Shown here: in pieces, positions 46,675 to 55,090 of the stretch
How positions within the stretch are numbered: the stretch's first letter is position 1
Layout of the letters: every line of letters begins with the position of its first letter
Origin: Arcobacter arenosus
Lineage (GTDB): Bacteria; Campylobacterota; Campylobacteria; Campylobacterales; Arcobacteraceae
Length of the DNA stretch: 64,000 bases
Assembly: GCF_005771535.1 (NCBI RefSeq)
Contig: NZ_VANU01000004.1
Coordinates: forward strand, 124,001-188,000
Reading direction: 5' to 3'
Position numbers and translations under genes: made by a program
The notes under the pieces: generated by a model
Database searches by the model: none
Seen by the model: the letters and a program-made list of their open reading frames with translations, nothing else
What the model was told of the DNA's origin: nothing

Positions 46675-47118
46675 TAAAAATTGGTTCATTTAAAATCAAT
46701 GGTTTTATTAATAGTGTATAAACTGTAAAGCCAATAATTAATACAATAAGTATCAATGAAAAAAAGGCTTGAATTTTTGTCAATCCTTTTTCTTCACATT
46801 TTGTTTCAATTGAAAGTTCCAATGGAACAAAATATTGTTGCATTAAAAAAAATACAGTATACCCAATAAGAAAACTAAGAATCAATAATATACTATTAAT
46901 AAAACCATAAGCTATATATAATATAAATAAAAAAATTGGTGTCATAATTATGTCTGTAAATGGTGTGTAGATAACACTAAAATTAAATAAATGACCTGTC
47001 TTATATTTTTTTTGCAATTTGGACATTCATAAAAATTACAATTTTTTTTCAAAATTTGATGAAAGAGAATCCAATCCATAGGAATTGTTTTTTCATGACA
47101 ATTAGGACATTGCTTCAT
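46670..47118 (-). CDS. Cassette gene: zinc-ribbon membrane protein, interrupted by an A8 frameshift
   Basis: From ATG 47118 (AAAGG upstream) the frame encodes two CPNC zinc-ribbon motifs in MKQCPNCHEKTIPMDW and YECPNCKKN, then stops at 46948. A second frame, displaced by one base, continues KKYKTGHLFNFSVIYTPFTD and three membrane segments to 46670. The junction is a run of eight A residues (47006-47013). One extra A, or a minus-one slip on the A run, would give a single protein of about 149 residues. It could be a real pseudogene, a slippage-controlled gene or a sequencing error. Confidence 0.6.
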
Positions 47119-47130
47119 ATTTGACCTTTA

Positions 47131-47197
47131 CATAACGTTTGAGTTGAGAAATATTTGAGCCGCAGGGTCAAATATTTCTTTCCAAAGTTTTGTTATA
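47131..47197 (-). other. attC recombination site of the serine-hydrolase cassette
   Basis: On the minus strand TAACAAAACTTTGG starts the site and ACTCAAACGTTATG ends it. Inner arms GAAATATTTGA and TCAAATATTTC are perfectly complementary, around a CCCTGCGGC loop. The ends and loop match the other good attC site although the arms differ. The serine hydrolase stop lies inside (47168-47170). Confidence 0.9.
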
Positions 47198-48610
47198 TAT
47201 TTTCATTAATACTATGTTTTTCCCTATTAGTCCAAAGAATGATATAATAATTGAACTCAACATTAAATACCCTATATCTGGCACAAACATCAAAAATCCA
47301 CTAAATGTTAAATCATATAACCTAGGTACAATTAAAAACAATAAAATCATAATTAATACATCTAGTACAATCGATATTATCACTTTATATGTTGAAATAG
47401 TTTTAAACTTTTTAATTAAACGATATAGAAAATACAACTGAATAATTATCAAGGCAATAAAAAATATGTATGCTGATATTGAGATTATATCTATTTCGTT
47501 ACTTTTTACTTCTTTATTTTTAATTATATCTACAATTCCACCAGCAATTGAATTTAAATCTTTACTTCCAAGTGTGAATGAAGTGGCATTTGTAAGTACA
47601 ATAACGCCTAAGCTTTCTTTTGGGTATATTATCATTGCACTTGTATATCCAGGAGTAGAGCCTAAATGATTTAAATAAACTTCGTCACTTGTATCTATAA
47701 ACCATCCAAATCCATAATAGATTTTATCTTTGAATATCGTAGCACTTGGAGTTTGTATTTGTTTGAGAATGGAAGGTAAAATTTTTTGCTCTTTTTTATA
47801 GCTTCCCTCATTTAACTGTGCGATTAGATATTTACTCATATCTTCTACATTTGAGATTATATATCCAGCAGGAAGTAATACTCTACTAAAAGGGAAATTA
47901 CTTTCTACTGCTTGTCCAAACCAGAGTCTATGCCCTTGTGCTATATTTGCTTTATCTATATTGTTTATTGATGCAAGACTATCTTTCATATCAAGTTTGT
48001 CAAATATATTTTCTTTCATATATTGATTATAAGAAAGCTTTGTTACTTTTTCTATAACTAAACCTAAAATCTGATAGTTTATATTTGAATAATGAAAAGT
48101 AGTTGAAGGCTTAGTTTCAAGAGAGACATTTTCTAAAGCTCGAACAGTTTTTTCTAAAGCAAAATCACTACTATCCCAATCATCAAAATTTTTCAATCCC
48201 TCATAAGTAGAGAATCCACTTGTCTGGTTTAGTAGTGTTCGTATAGTTATATTATCTACGCTTTTCATATCTTTTATTTTAAACCAAGGAAGATACTTTT
48301 TAATTGAGTCGTCTAAGTTTATTTTTCCATCATCAACTAATTGCATAATGGCTAAGGCAGTAAATGATTTGGTTAAAGAACCAATATAAAACAATGTATC
48401 TGGTGTGATAGTTTTATCTTTCGAATAAATTTTTTTATAGATTAAACTATCCCCTTTGATTACTCCTATTGATATTGCTGGAATATTTGCTTTGTTTTGT
48501 ACATCTTCAATATATGTATTGATTTTATTAAAAGTTTTATTATCAATATCTTGAGCATTTATTTCAAAACAAAAGAAAATACTGATAATTAAGATGAGTT
48601 TTATTAACAT
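47168..48610 (-). CDS. Cassette-borne serine hydrolase (beta-lactamase/PBP-like) with membrane tail
   Basis: 480 residues. A signal-peptide-like N-terminus (FFCFEINA) is followed by a class C beta-lactamase/DD-peptidase fold: S78-x-x-K81 in YIGSLTKSF, and Y174-S175-N176 in FHYSNINY. About three membrane helices fill the C-terminus from about residue 380 (ISISAYIFFIALIIIQ onward). AAAGGTC precedes the ATG. The hydrolysed bond is unknown; it need not be a beta-lactam. The gene lies within one large cassette, larger than most. Confidence 0.75.
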   Translation of the reverse strand: MLIKLILIISIFFCFEINAQDIDNKTFNKINTYIEDVQNKANIPAISIGVIKGDSLIYKKIYSKDKTITPDTLFYIGSLTKSFTALAIMQLVDDGKINLDDSIKKYLPWFKIKDMKSVDNITIRTLLNQTSGFSTYEGLKNFDDWDSSDFALEKTVRALENVSLETKPSTTFHYSNINYQILGLVIEKVTKLSYNQYMKENIFDKLDMKDSLASINNIDKANIAQGHRLWFGQAVESNFPFSRVLLPAGYIISNVEDMSKYLIAQLNEGSYKKEQKILPSILKQIQTPSATIFKDKIYYGFGWFIDTSDEVYLNHLGSTPGYTSAMIIYPKESLGVIVLTNATSFTLGSKDLNSIAGGIVDIIKNKEVKSNEIDIISISAYIFFIALIIIQLYFLYRLIKKFKTISTYKVIISIVLDVLIMILLFLIVPRLYDLTFSGFLMFVPDIGYLMLSSIIISFFGLIGKNIVLMKIYNKTLERNI

Positions 48611-48725
48611 TTATGACCTTTGGTTCATTGGTATATAACGCCCAATTAAATAGCCCGAAAAGTACTGGCTCATTTTCCACATTAACAAAGGCATGCTCTG
48701 AAGATCTTCCAATTGTTACTTCCAT
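48564..48725 (-). pseudogene. Truncated cassette ORF beside the radA end of the array
   Basis: 53 residues from ATG 48725, with GAGGAAA upstream. The frame reads MEVTIGRSSEHAFVNVENEP then runs into the attC-like sequence and overlaps the serine hydrolase start, so its C-terminus is probably not original. No family is recognised. It looks like the remnant of an eroded first cassette. Confidence 0.4.
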
Positions 48726-48780
48726 ACAAATTTCCTCGTAAAATACATAACGGGCGCATGGTAAGCAAAGCGTCCCAGAC
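48630..48780 (-). other. Degenerate cassette boundaries at the radA end
   Basis: Two attC-like 3' ends occur on the minus strand: GCGCCCGTTATG at about 48747-48758 and TTGGGCGTTATA at about 48635-48646. The second sits just before the serine hydrolase start and has an imperfect stem (AAATGAGCC with GGCTATTT) upstream. Partner ends are weak, so these are eroded sites. Confidence 0.5.
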
Positions 48781-48930
48781 AACTATTTATTTTGAATATG
48801 CATTATATAAATAAAAGACTTAAATCCAATTATTTATTATATATTTATAAAAAATTGCAAAATGTCATATTTTTTATCCCTTTAAATTTTTTTTATTATA
48901 ATTCCATCATAAAATAAAAAGGTTGTAAAA

Positions 48931-50280
48931 ATGGCTAAAAAGAAAACATCACTTTTTGAGTGTCAACATTGTGGAGAGCAAAGTACAAAATGGCTTGGTA
49001 AATGCCCAAACTGCGGAAGTTGGGACAGCTTTATAGAATTAAACCAAGAGCAACAAGAAGTACTAAAACAAACAGCAAAAGTAGTGAACTCAACTTCAAA
49101 AGCAACTCCAATAACACAAATAAAACAAGATGATGTTACAAGATTCTCATCAAACAATGATGAGTTTGATTTAGTTTTAGGTGGTGGAATTGTTCCAGGA
49201 AGTTTAACACTTATTGGAGGAAGCCCGGGTGTTGGTAAATCTACACTTCTACTAAAAGTTGCAGGAAGTATTGCCGCATCTGGAAAAAAAGTTTTATATG
49301 TATCAGGGGAAGAGAGTTCAGGACAAATAAAACTTAGAGCAAATAGACTTGACGCAAATCATGAAGATCTTTTTTTACTTTCAGAAATAAAACTTGAAGA
49401 GATTCAAGACGAGTTATTACGAGCTGATTATGAAGTTTGTATTATTGACTCTATTCAAACTATCTATTCTAGTGCTTTAACTTCTGCTCCAGGAAGTGTA
49501 TCTCAAGTGAGAGAAATCACCTTTGAACTTATGAGAAAAGCAAAAGAGAGTGATATAGCTATGTTTATAATTGGTCATATCACAAAAGATGGTTCAATAG
49601 CAGGACCAAGGGTTTTAGAGCATATGGTTGATACAGTTTTATATTTTGAAGGGGAAGCAAGTAGAGAGCTTAGAATGCTTCGAGGGTTTAAAAATAGATT
49701 TGGTTCAACTTCTGAAATTGGAATTTTTGAGATGACGGGAGAGGGTTTGATAAGTGCAAAAGATATTGCCTCAAAATTCTTTGATAAAAGTAAAGCTCAA
49801 AGTGGTTCCGCTTTAAGTGTAGTTATGGAAGGAAGTCGTGCTTTGATTATAGAAGTTCAAGCACTTGTAACTGAATCAACTTACCCTAATCCAAAAAGAT
49901 CTGCCACAGGTTTTGATGCAAATAGATTAAATATGCTTTTAGCCCTACTTGAAAAAAAGATTGATTTACCACTAAACCATTATGACGTTTTTATAAATAT
50001 TTCAGGTGGTATAAAAATCAAAGAAAGCTCAGCAGACTTAGCTGTTATTGCTGCAATTATATCAAGCTTTAGGGATAGACCTATTTCAAAAGAGTCTGTA
50101 TTTATTGGTGAAGTTTCATTAACAGGTGAGATTAAAGATGTATATTCTGTAGATATGAGATTAAAAGAAGCCCAAGCACAAGGTATAAAAAAAGCTGTTA
50201 TTGCACAAAAACCAAATCTAAAACTTGACCTTAAAACTTTTAGTGTAGATGAAGTACCAAAAATGATTGAGCTATTCTAA
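48931..50280 (+). CDS. radA: DNA repair protein RadA
   Basis: 449 residues. Zinc finger CQHCGEQSTKWLGKCPNCGSW, Walker A GSPGVGKSTLL near 99, the RadA-specific FKNRFGSTSE near 252, and a C-terminal Lon-like domain. It acts in branch migration during recombination. From memory it neighbours ftsY in Campylobacter; here about 9.7 kb intervenes. A TATAAT lies about 35 bases before the ATG in an A/T-rich stretch. Confidence 0.96.
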   Translation: MAKKKTSLFECQHCGEQSTKWLGKCPNCGSWDSFIELNQEQQEVLKQTAKVVNSTSKATPITQIKQDDVTRFSSNNDEFDLVLGGGIVPGSLTLIGGSPGVGKSTLLLKVAGSIAASGKKVLYVSGEESSGQIKLRANRLDANHEDLFLLSEIKLEEIQDELLRADYEVCIIDSIQTIYSSALTSAPGSVSQVREITFELMRKAKESDIAMFIIGHITKDGSIAGPRVLEHMVDTVLYFEGEASRELRMLRGFKNRFGSTSEIGIFEMTGEGLISAKDIASKFFDKSKAQSGSALSVVMEGSRALIIEVQALVTESTYPNPKRSATGFDANRLNMLLALLEKKIDLPLNHYDVFINISGGIKIKESSADLAVIAAIISSFRDRPISKESVFIGEVSLTGEIKDVYSVDMRLKEAQAQGIKKAVIAQKPNLKLDLKTFSVDEVPKMIELF

Positions 50281-50295
50281 ATAGCTCAAATCAAT

Positions 50296-50700
50296 CTACT
50301 TTCCTATTCTTTTATTAGCCCCTGCCATTAATCTTTCTTCTGTAACAATAGCTCTTGTATGTACACAAGCTCCAATTACTCCACCTGAATCTTTTGCTTC
50401 AATTTCAAATTTATATAATTTCCCTTCCATACCAACAAAAGTTGCAGTTGAAATAACAATATCACCTTCAAGTGTAGGTGCTAAATGTTTTACATTTACT
50501 TCTACCCCAACAGATAATTTACCATCTCCTAAAAGTGGTTTCATTGCTTTTGCCGCAGAACATTCCATAAGTGCTACCATTCTAGCAGTCGCCATAACTG
50601 GTGGGAAATTGTCGTCAGCAGAGATTTCTAAATTTTTTGCTAAATCTTTTTCTAAAACCTTATATTCTATCGTTGCCGTTGTACCTACTTCTAATTCCAT
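50296..50700 (-). CDS. Hotdog-fold thioesterase (FlK-like)
   Basis: 134 residues from the ATG at 50700, chosen because GGGAG lies just upstream; a longer reading from 50790 begins with an unconvincing hydrophobic stretch. The hotdog fold shows FPPVMATARMVALMECSAAKAM and VGVEVNVKHLAP, as in the fluoroacetyl-CoA thioesterase-like family. The acyl-CoA substrate is unknown. Convergent with radA. Confidence 0.8.
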   Translation of the reverse strand: MELEVGTTATIEYKVLEKDLAKNLEISADDNFPPVMATARMVALMECSAAKAMKPLLGDGKLSVGVEVNVKHLAPTLEGDIVISTATFVGMEGKLYKFEIEAKDSGGVIGACVHTRAIVTEERLMAGANKRIGK

Positions 50701-50807
50701 GTATACTCCCAATATGTAATTTATTTGTAATATAATAATGAAATTTAACTTTTTATCTTCTAATATGAAAAGTTTAGATATAATCCGCAAAATTTTATTG
50801 GAAAATC

Positions 50808-51227
50808 ATGATTGAACTTGAAAACAACACTGATATAAATATAGATATAAAAAAACTTGAAGTTATAAAAAATAATTTAACTTCTAAAGACATTGAACTG
50901 ATATTTGTTGAGAATGAACAAATGAGAAAGATTAATAAAGAGCATAGAAATATAGATAAAGCAACTGACGTTTTATCTTTCCCTTTGGAGTTTGATTTAC
51001 CAAATATGCCATTAGGTTCAATTATTATCTCAACAGATTTTATCAGTGAAAAAGCTAGTGAATATAATCATAGTTTTGAAGATGAGATGAAACTATTGTT
51101 TATTCATGGAATTTTACATCTACTTGGATTTGACCATGAAGTTGATAATGGTGAACATAGACAAAAAGAGGAAGAACTTATAAAAAAGTATAATCTTCCT
51201 GACAGTTTAATAGTTAGAAACTCTTAA
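50808..51227 (+). CDS. ybeY: Endoribonuclease YbeY
   Basis: 139 residues. The zinc motif is FIHGILHLLGFDHEVDN (H-G-x-x-H-x-x-x-x-D-H), and KATDVLSFPLE precedes it. YbeY matures 16S rRNA ends and takes part in ribosome quality control. It precedes the antiporter gene by 12 bases. Confidence 0.95.
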   Translation: MIELENNTDINIDIKKLEVIKNNLTSKDIELIFVENEQMRKINKEHRNIDKATDVLSFPLEFDLPNMPLGSIIISTDFISEKASEYNHSFEDEMKLLFIHGILHLLGFDHEVDNGEHRQKEEELIKKYNLPDSLIVRNS

Positions 51228-51239
51228 GAAAGGTTTTAA

Positions 51240-52157
51240 ATGGATATTTTAATATTTGTAGTATCAATGACCGCACTAATTTATGGAGCTGATTATATAA
51301 TTGAAGAGAGTGAAAAAATCGCACTTCATTATAATATTTCACCTTTTGTTATTGGAGCAACATTAGTTGCACTTGGAACATCGTTACCTGAAATGGCTGT
51401 TTCAATGTCAGCCTCTTTAAAAGGGAGTGGTGATATTGCAGTTGCAAATGTAATTGGTAGTACAATTTTTAATATTGCTTTGGTTTTAGGTGCAGTATTT
51501 ATAATATCAAAGAAAATCAATCCAGATAGAGATCTTTTTGCCAAAGATTCTGCATGGGCTTTATTTCCTATTTTAGTATTTATTCTAATGGGAATTGATG
51601 GGAAACTAAATATAGTTGATGGAATTTTATTTTTAATTTTAATGGTTGCTTATTTAACCTTTCTTATTAGCTCAAATCAAGTTGAAGAGATTGAAAATGA
51701 TTTAGATAAAGAGAAGTTTGCCTGGTTTAAAACAATTGGCTTTTTATTAGTTGGTTTTGTTCTAACAATTGGTGGAGCAGACTTTGCAATTGATAGTGCA
51801 GGAAATATTGCAAGAGATTTTGGTATTAGTGAATGGATAATTGGTTTATTCCTTGTTGCATTTGGAACATCTTTACCAGAACTTACTATTTCTATAAAAG
51901 CAGCACTAAACAACAATGCAGATTTAGCAATTGGAAATATCATAGGTTCAAATGTTGCAAACTTTACTATGGTTTTAGGACTTTCATCTATTGTAAATAC
52001 ATTAAATGTAAATTTAGTTGCAAACTTTTTTGATATAACAGCAGCATTTATTCTTTCACTAATGTTAGTATTTATAACTGCAAATAAGTTATATAATAAA
52101 AGTGCGGGAATTGTATTGTTAGTTGTTTTAGGATTAGTTATTCAAAATAGCCTATAG
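51240..52157 (+). CDS. Calcium/sodium antiporter (CaCA family)
   Basis: 305 residues, two inverted halves each with the alpha repeat: ATLVALGTSLPEMAVSM and LVAFGTSLPELTISI, plus GSTIFNIALVLG and GSNVANFTMVLG. About ten membrane helices. It belongs to the YrbG-like group that exchanges Ca2+ for Na+ or H+. Acidic loop with EEIENDLDKEK between halves. Confidence 0.92.
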   Translation: MDILIFVVSMTALIYGADYIIEESEKIALHYNISPFVIGATLVALGTSLPEMAVSMSASLKGSGDIAVANVIGSTIFNIALVLGAVFIISKKINPDRDLFAKDSAWALFPILVFILMGIDGKLNIVDGILFLILMVAYLTFLISSNQVEEIENDLDKEKFAWFKTIGFLLVGFVLTIGGADFAIDSAGNIARDFGISEWIIGLFLVAFGTSLPELTISIKAALNNNADLAIGNIIGSNVANFTMVLGLSSIVNTLNVNLVANFFDITAAFILSLMLVFITANKLYNKSAGIVLLVVLGLVIQNSL

Positions 52158-52168
52158 GCTATCTTGAA

Positions 52169-52570
52169 TTATTGACATTTTTCACATGTTCCTTGGAACA
52201 CAACTTCTGTATTGTCAATTTTAAAATTTGATACAGAAGATAAAGTATTATTTAAAACAGATGTATCAATTATGATATCTTCAATTTTTCCACATGATGA
52301 ACAAACTAAATGAGAATGTTCCTCTTTTACTAACTCATAAACTGTTTTAGCATCTGGAACTTTAACTTCATTTAAAAATATTTTTTCAACCATTGCATTT
52401 ACATTTTTATATATAGTTGCCAAAGAGATTGAAGGAAATTTTTCTAAAAGATTCTTATAAAGATCATCAATATTCATATGTCCATTTTTATACAATTCTT
52501 CTACAATAGCTACCCTTTGAGGAGTAACTTTTAAATTGTACTCTTTTAATAGAATCGAACTATTAAACAT
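52169..52570 (-). CDS. perR: Fur-family regulator, PerR-like
   Basis: 133 residues from the ATG at 52570 (GGAAAGGAAAT upstream; an earlier start at 52591 is in frame). The Fur winged helix is KVTPQRVAIVEELYK and SLATIYKNVNAM; zinc site CSSCGK and CEKCQ near the end. Placement next to a divergent desulforubrerythrin suggests PerR over Fur. It would control peroxide defence. Confidence 0.75.
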   Translation of the reverse strand: MFNSSILLKEYNLKVTPQRVAIVEELYKNGHMNIDDLYKNLLEKFPSISLATIYKNVNAMVEKIFLNEVKVPDAKTVYELVKEEHSHLVCSSCGKIEDIIIDTSVLNNTLSSVSNFKIDNTEVVFQGTCEKCQ

Positions 52571-52591
52571 TTTATTTCCTTTCCTGCTCAT

Positions 52592-52801
52592 AAATATTTC
52601 AAAGATAGTATGTGCAGATTCTTTACGATTATGTAATATTATTAAAAAAACCTTTGAATTTTATTTATTAATGTAAATTAGTAATTGATAATTATTTTCC
52701 TTTAAGCTAAATTATATCTTTAAAATATATAATTGATATAAATTATTCTATTAATTTAATTTGATATTAATAATAGATATCTATCTTAATAAGGAGTTAA
52801 A
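52592..52801. promoter_or_regulatory. Divergent perR / desulforubrerythrin control region
   Basis: About 210 bases, very A/T rich, with imperfect dyads such as TAATTGATAATTA (52682-52694) and TATAATTGATATAAATTAT (about 52729-52747), which resemble PerR/Fur boxes loosely. No promoter elements can be fixed with confidence. Confidence 0.35.
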
Positions 52802-53455
52802 ATGAGACAATATGAATCATATAAGTGTAACAAGTGTGGAAATATAGTAGAGGTTCAAAATGTTGGTGGAGGGAAACTAACATGTTGTGGCGAAGAGATG
52901 GAGATGATTACTGAAGATTTAACTCAAGTTAATCTTATGAAAGCATTTGCTGGTGAATCAATGGCTAGAAACAAATATGAATATTTTGCAAAAATAGCTC
53001 AAAAAGAAGGTTATAGAGATATAGCTGAACACTTCCAAAGAGCTGCCAACAATGAAAAAATGCATGCTAAATTAGAATTAAAAGCATGTAATATGTTAAA
53101 AACGGGGAAAGAGTTTGGTGATACAGTAGAAAATCTTCAAATTGCAATTGATGGTGAATCTTATGAAAATGTAACTATGTATCCAGATTTTGCAAAAGTT
53201 GCAAAAGATGAAGGTCATTCACAAATTTCAAAAATGCTTGATATGATTGGAAAAATTGAAATTGAGCATGAAAATATGTACAAAGAGTTAAAAAGAAGAC
53301 TTGAAGCTGGAGAAGAATATGTTAGTGAAAATGAAGAGGAAGAATGGATTTGTGAAGTATGTGGTCATGTTCATAGAGGTAAAAAAGCTCTTAAAATGTG
53401 CCCTGTTTGTAAACATCCACAAGAATATCAATCAAGACTTAATAGTAAAAAATAA
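52802..53455 (+). CDS. Desulforubrerythrin (FeS4 + rubrerythrin + rubredoxin)
   Basis: 217 residues with three iron domains. An N-terminal desulforedoxin-type FeS4 ([10 protein letters not shown] then LTCCGEEM), a di-iron ferritin-like domain (about 35-170, with [18 protein letters not shown] and the paired E/H ligands) and a C-terminal rubredoxin-like [22 protein letters not shown]. The same architecture is known in Campylobacter jejuni. It reduces hydrogen peroxide in microaerobic cells. AAGGAG precedes the ATG. Confidence 0.93.
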   Translation: MRQYESYKCNKCGNIVEVQNVGGGKLTCCGEEMEMITEDLTQVNLMKAFAGESMARNKYEYFAKIAQKEGYRDIAEHFQRAANNEKMHAKLELKACNMLKTGKEFGDTVENLQIAIDGESYENVTMYPDFAKVAKDEGHSQISKMLDMIGKIEIEHENMYKELKRRLEAGEEYVSENEEEEWICEVCGHVHRGKKALKMCPVCKHPQEYQSRLNSKK

Positions 53456-53471
53456 AACTTCCTAAAGAGCA

Positions 53472-53497
53472 AGAGTAGAATTCATCTACTCTTGTAA
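53472..53497 (+). terminator. Hairpin after desulforubrerythrin
   Basis: CAAGAGTAGA and TCTACTCTTG pair around ATTCA. On the plus strand it is followed by A-rich rather than T-rich sequence, so it may protect the mRNA end rather than act as a classical terminator. Confidence 0.5.
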
Positions 53498-53548
53498 AAA
53501 AAACGATAAAATACGAAATTATTAGATATCTATAATTTTGGAGTACTT

Positions 53549-55090
53549 TTGCAAAAACTATTGCTAATCATATTTCTTGGAATATCTCTTTATGCAAAAC
53601 AATTTACAGTTGCCTCATACAATGTTGAAAACCTTTTTGATTTAACCCATGATAAAAGCGATTATAAAGAATATATTCCAAATACAAAATCAAATTGGAA
53701 TAAAAAAACCTTTGAAATAAAATTAAATAACTTAATAAAAGTCCTAAATGATTTAGATGCAGATATTATTGCTTTACAAGAGATAGAATCTAAAGAATTA
53801 ATGAAACTTCTTTTAAAAAAAACACCAAAATATAAATACTATTCTTTCGATAAATATGAAAATTCCTCAGTGGGAATTGGTTTTTTAAGTAAAATCAAAA
53901 TTGTTTCAAATAATAGTTTAAACATAAGATTTTCAAAAAAAACTTATCGACCAATATTAGAAACAACATTTGAAATTAAAAATATTCAATTTAAAATATT
54001 TAATAACCATTGGCCCTCAAAAAGAGTTGCTGAAAGTTATAGAATAAAATATGCAAAAAACCTATTTGATAGGGTTAATAATCTCCCAAGAGATTATGAT
54101 TATATTTTATTAGGGGATTTTAACTCAAATTATAATGAATTTGAAACTATTTATAAAGAGCCAAAACTAAATAATGCAAATGGAATTACAGGGATTAACC
54201 AAGTTCTAAATACAACTATAGAAAAAAGATTTGTAAGTTTAAATGATATGTTAGAAAGAGATGAGAGGGTTCATTATAATCTTTGGCTTGACTTAGATTT
54301 TAATGAAAGATTTTCAAATAAATATAAAGGAAAGAATACAACCCCTGATAATATAATTTTATCCCCTGCACTATTTGATAATAAAAAAATTTCCTACCTT
54401 TTAGATAGTTTTTATGTTTTCAAGCCTGAGTATTTATATAAAAATAAAAAAATCTTAAGATGGGAAATAAAAAACAAAACTCATAAAGGAGATGGTTTTT
54501 CAGACCATTTACCAATTATTGCAAAATTTTCCACAAAAAAAATAGAAAGAAACCCTTTAAAAGAGTACCAAAATTTAGAAATAAATAAAATCTCTCAACT
54601 TTATGAAAAAGTAAAACTACAAGAGAAAATTGAACTTAATGATGTAATTGTAATTTATAAAAAGGGAAATAATGCAATTATAAAACAAAAAGATGATAGA
54701 GCAATTTATCTTTATAACAATGCAAAAGATTTAAAAGAAGGTTTTTCTTATGATTTAGAAGTTTCAAAAATCAAAGATTATTTTGGATTAAAAGAGATAA
54801 TTGAATTTAAAATTAAAAAATACAATGGGAAATACCTTGACTATGAATCTTTCTATTTAAGTCAAGAAAAGATTGATATTTTTAATTTTAAAAACCAAAA
54901 TGAGATAATAAAAAACCTAAAAGGATATTATAAAAAAGGTTATTTATACCTGGATAAAGGTAAAATTAGAGTTTACGCATTAAAAAAAGAAAACTTACCA
55001 AAAGAGAATAAAAATATTGTTATACCAAAAGCACACCTATCATATTACAAAGACCAATTCCAAATATTGTTACATGAGAAAATAGACTAA
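53549..55090 (+). CDS. Exported endonuclease/exonuclease/phosphatase-family protein
   Basis: 513 residues, start codon TTG after GGAG. Signal peptide (MQKLLLIIFLGISLYA). EEP core: VASYNVENLFDL, IIALQEIES, NNHWPSK, ILLGDFNSN and DGFSDHLPIIA, all catalytic positions present. An extra C-terminal domain (about 335-513) of unknown fold. It probably acts in the periplasm on nucleic acid or phosphoesters. The last base overlaps the murJ start. Confidence 0.85.
   Translation: MQKLLLIIFLGISLYAKQFTVASYNVENLFDLTHDKSDYKEYIPNTKSNWNKKTFEIKLNNLIKVLNDLDADIIALQEIESKELMKLLLKKTPKYKYYSFDKYENSSVGIGFLSKIKIVSNNSLNIRFSKKTYRPILETTFEIKNIQFKIFNNHWPSKRVAESYRIKYAKNLFDRVNNLPRDYDYILLGDFNSNYNEFETIYKEPKLNNANGITGINQVLNTTIEKRFVSLNDMLERDERVHYNLWLDLDFNERFSNKYKGKNTTPDNIILSPALFDNKKISYLLDSFYVFKPEYLYKNKKILRWEIKNKTHKGDGFSDHLPIIAKFSTKKIERNPLKEYQNLEINKISQLYEKVKLQEKIELNDVIVIYKKGNNAIIKQKDDRAIYLYNNAKDLKEGFSYDLEVSKIKDYFGLKEIIEFKIKKYNGKYLDYESFYLSQEKIDIFNFKNQNEIIKNLKGYYKKGYLYLDKGKIRVYALKKENLPKENKNIVIPKAHLSYYKDQFQILLHEKID

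Larger units (their letters stand above)
45926..48780 (-). mobile_element. Integron gene-cassette array without an integrase (CALIN)
   Basis: Four probable cassettes in tandem on the minus strand, read from 48780 to 45926: a truncated ORF, a serine hydrolase, a zinc-ribbon membrane protein and a YefM/YoeB toxin-antitoxin pair. Two well-formed attC sites separate the last three, one weaker attC-like boundary precedes the serine hydrolase, and degenerate attC-like ends flank the array. No intI or attI was found in the window, so this fits a CALIN, a cluster of attC sites lacking an integrase. Most cassette genes start with AAAGGTC-type ribosome-binding sites within 25 bases of the boundary and end inside the attC, as is typical. 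Confidence 0.85.
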
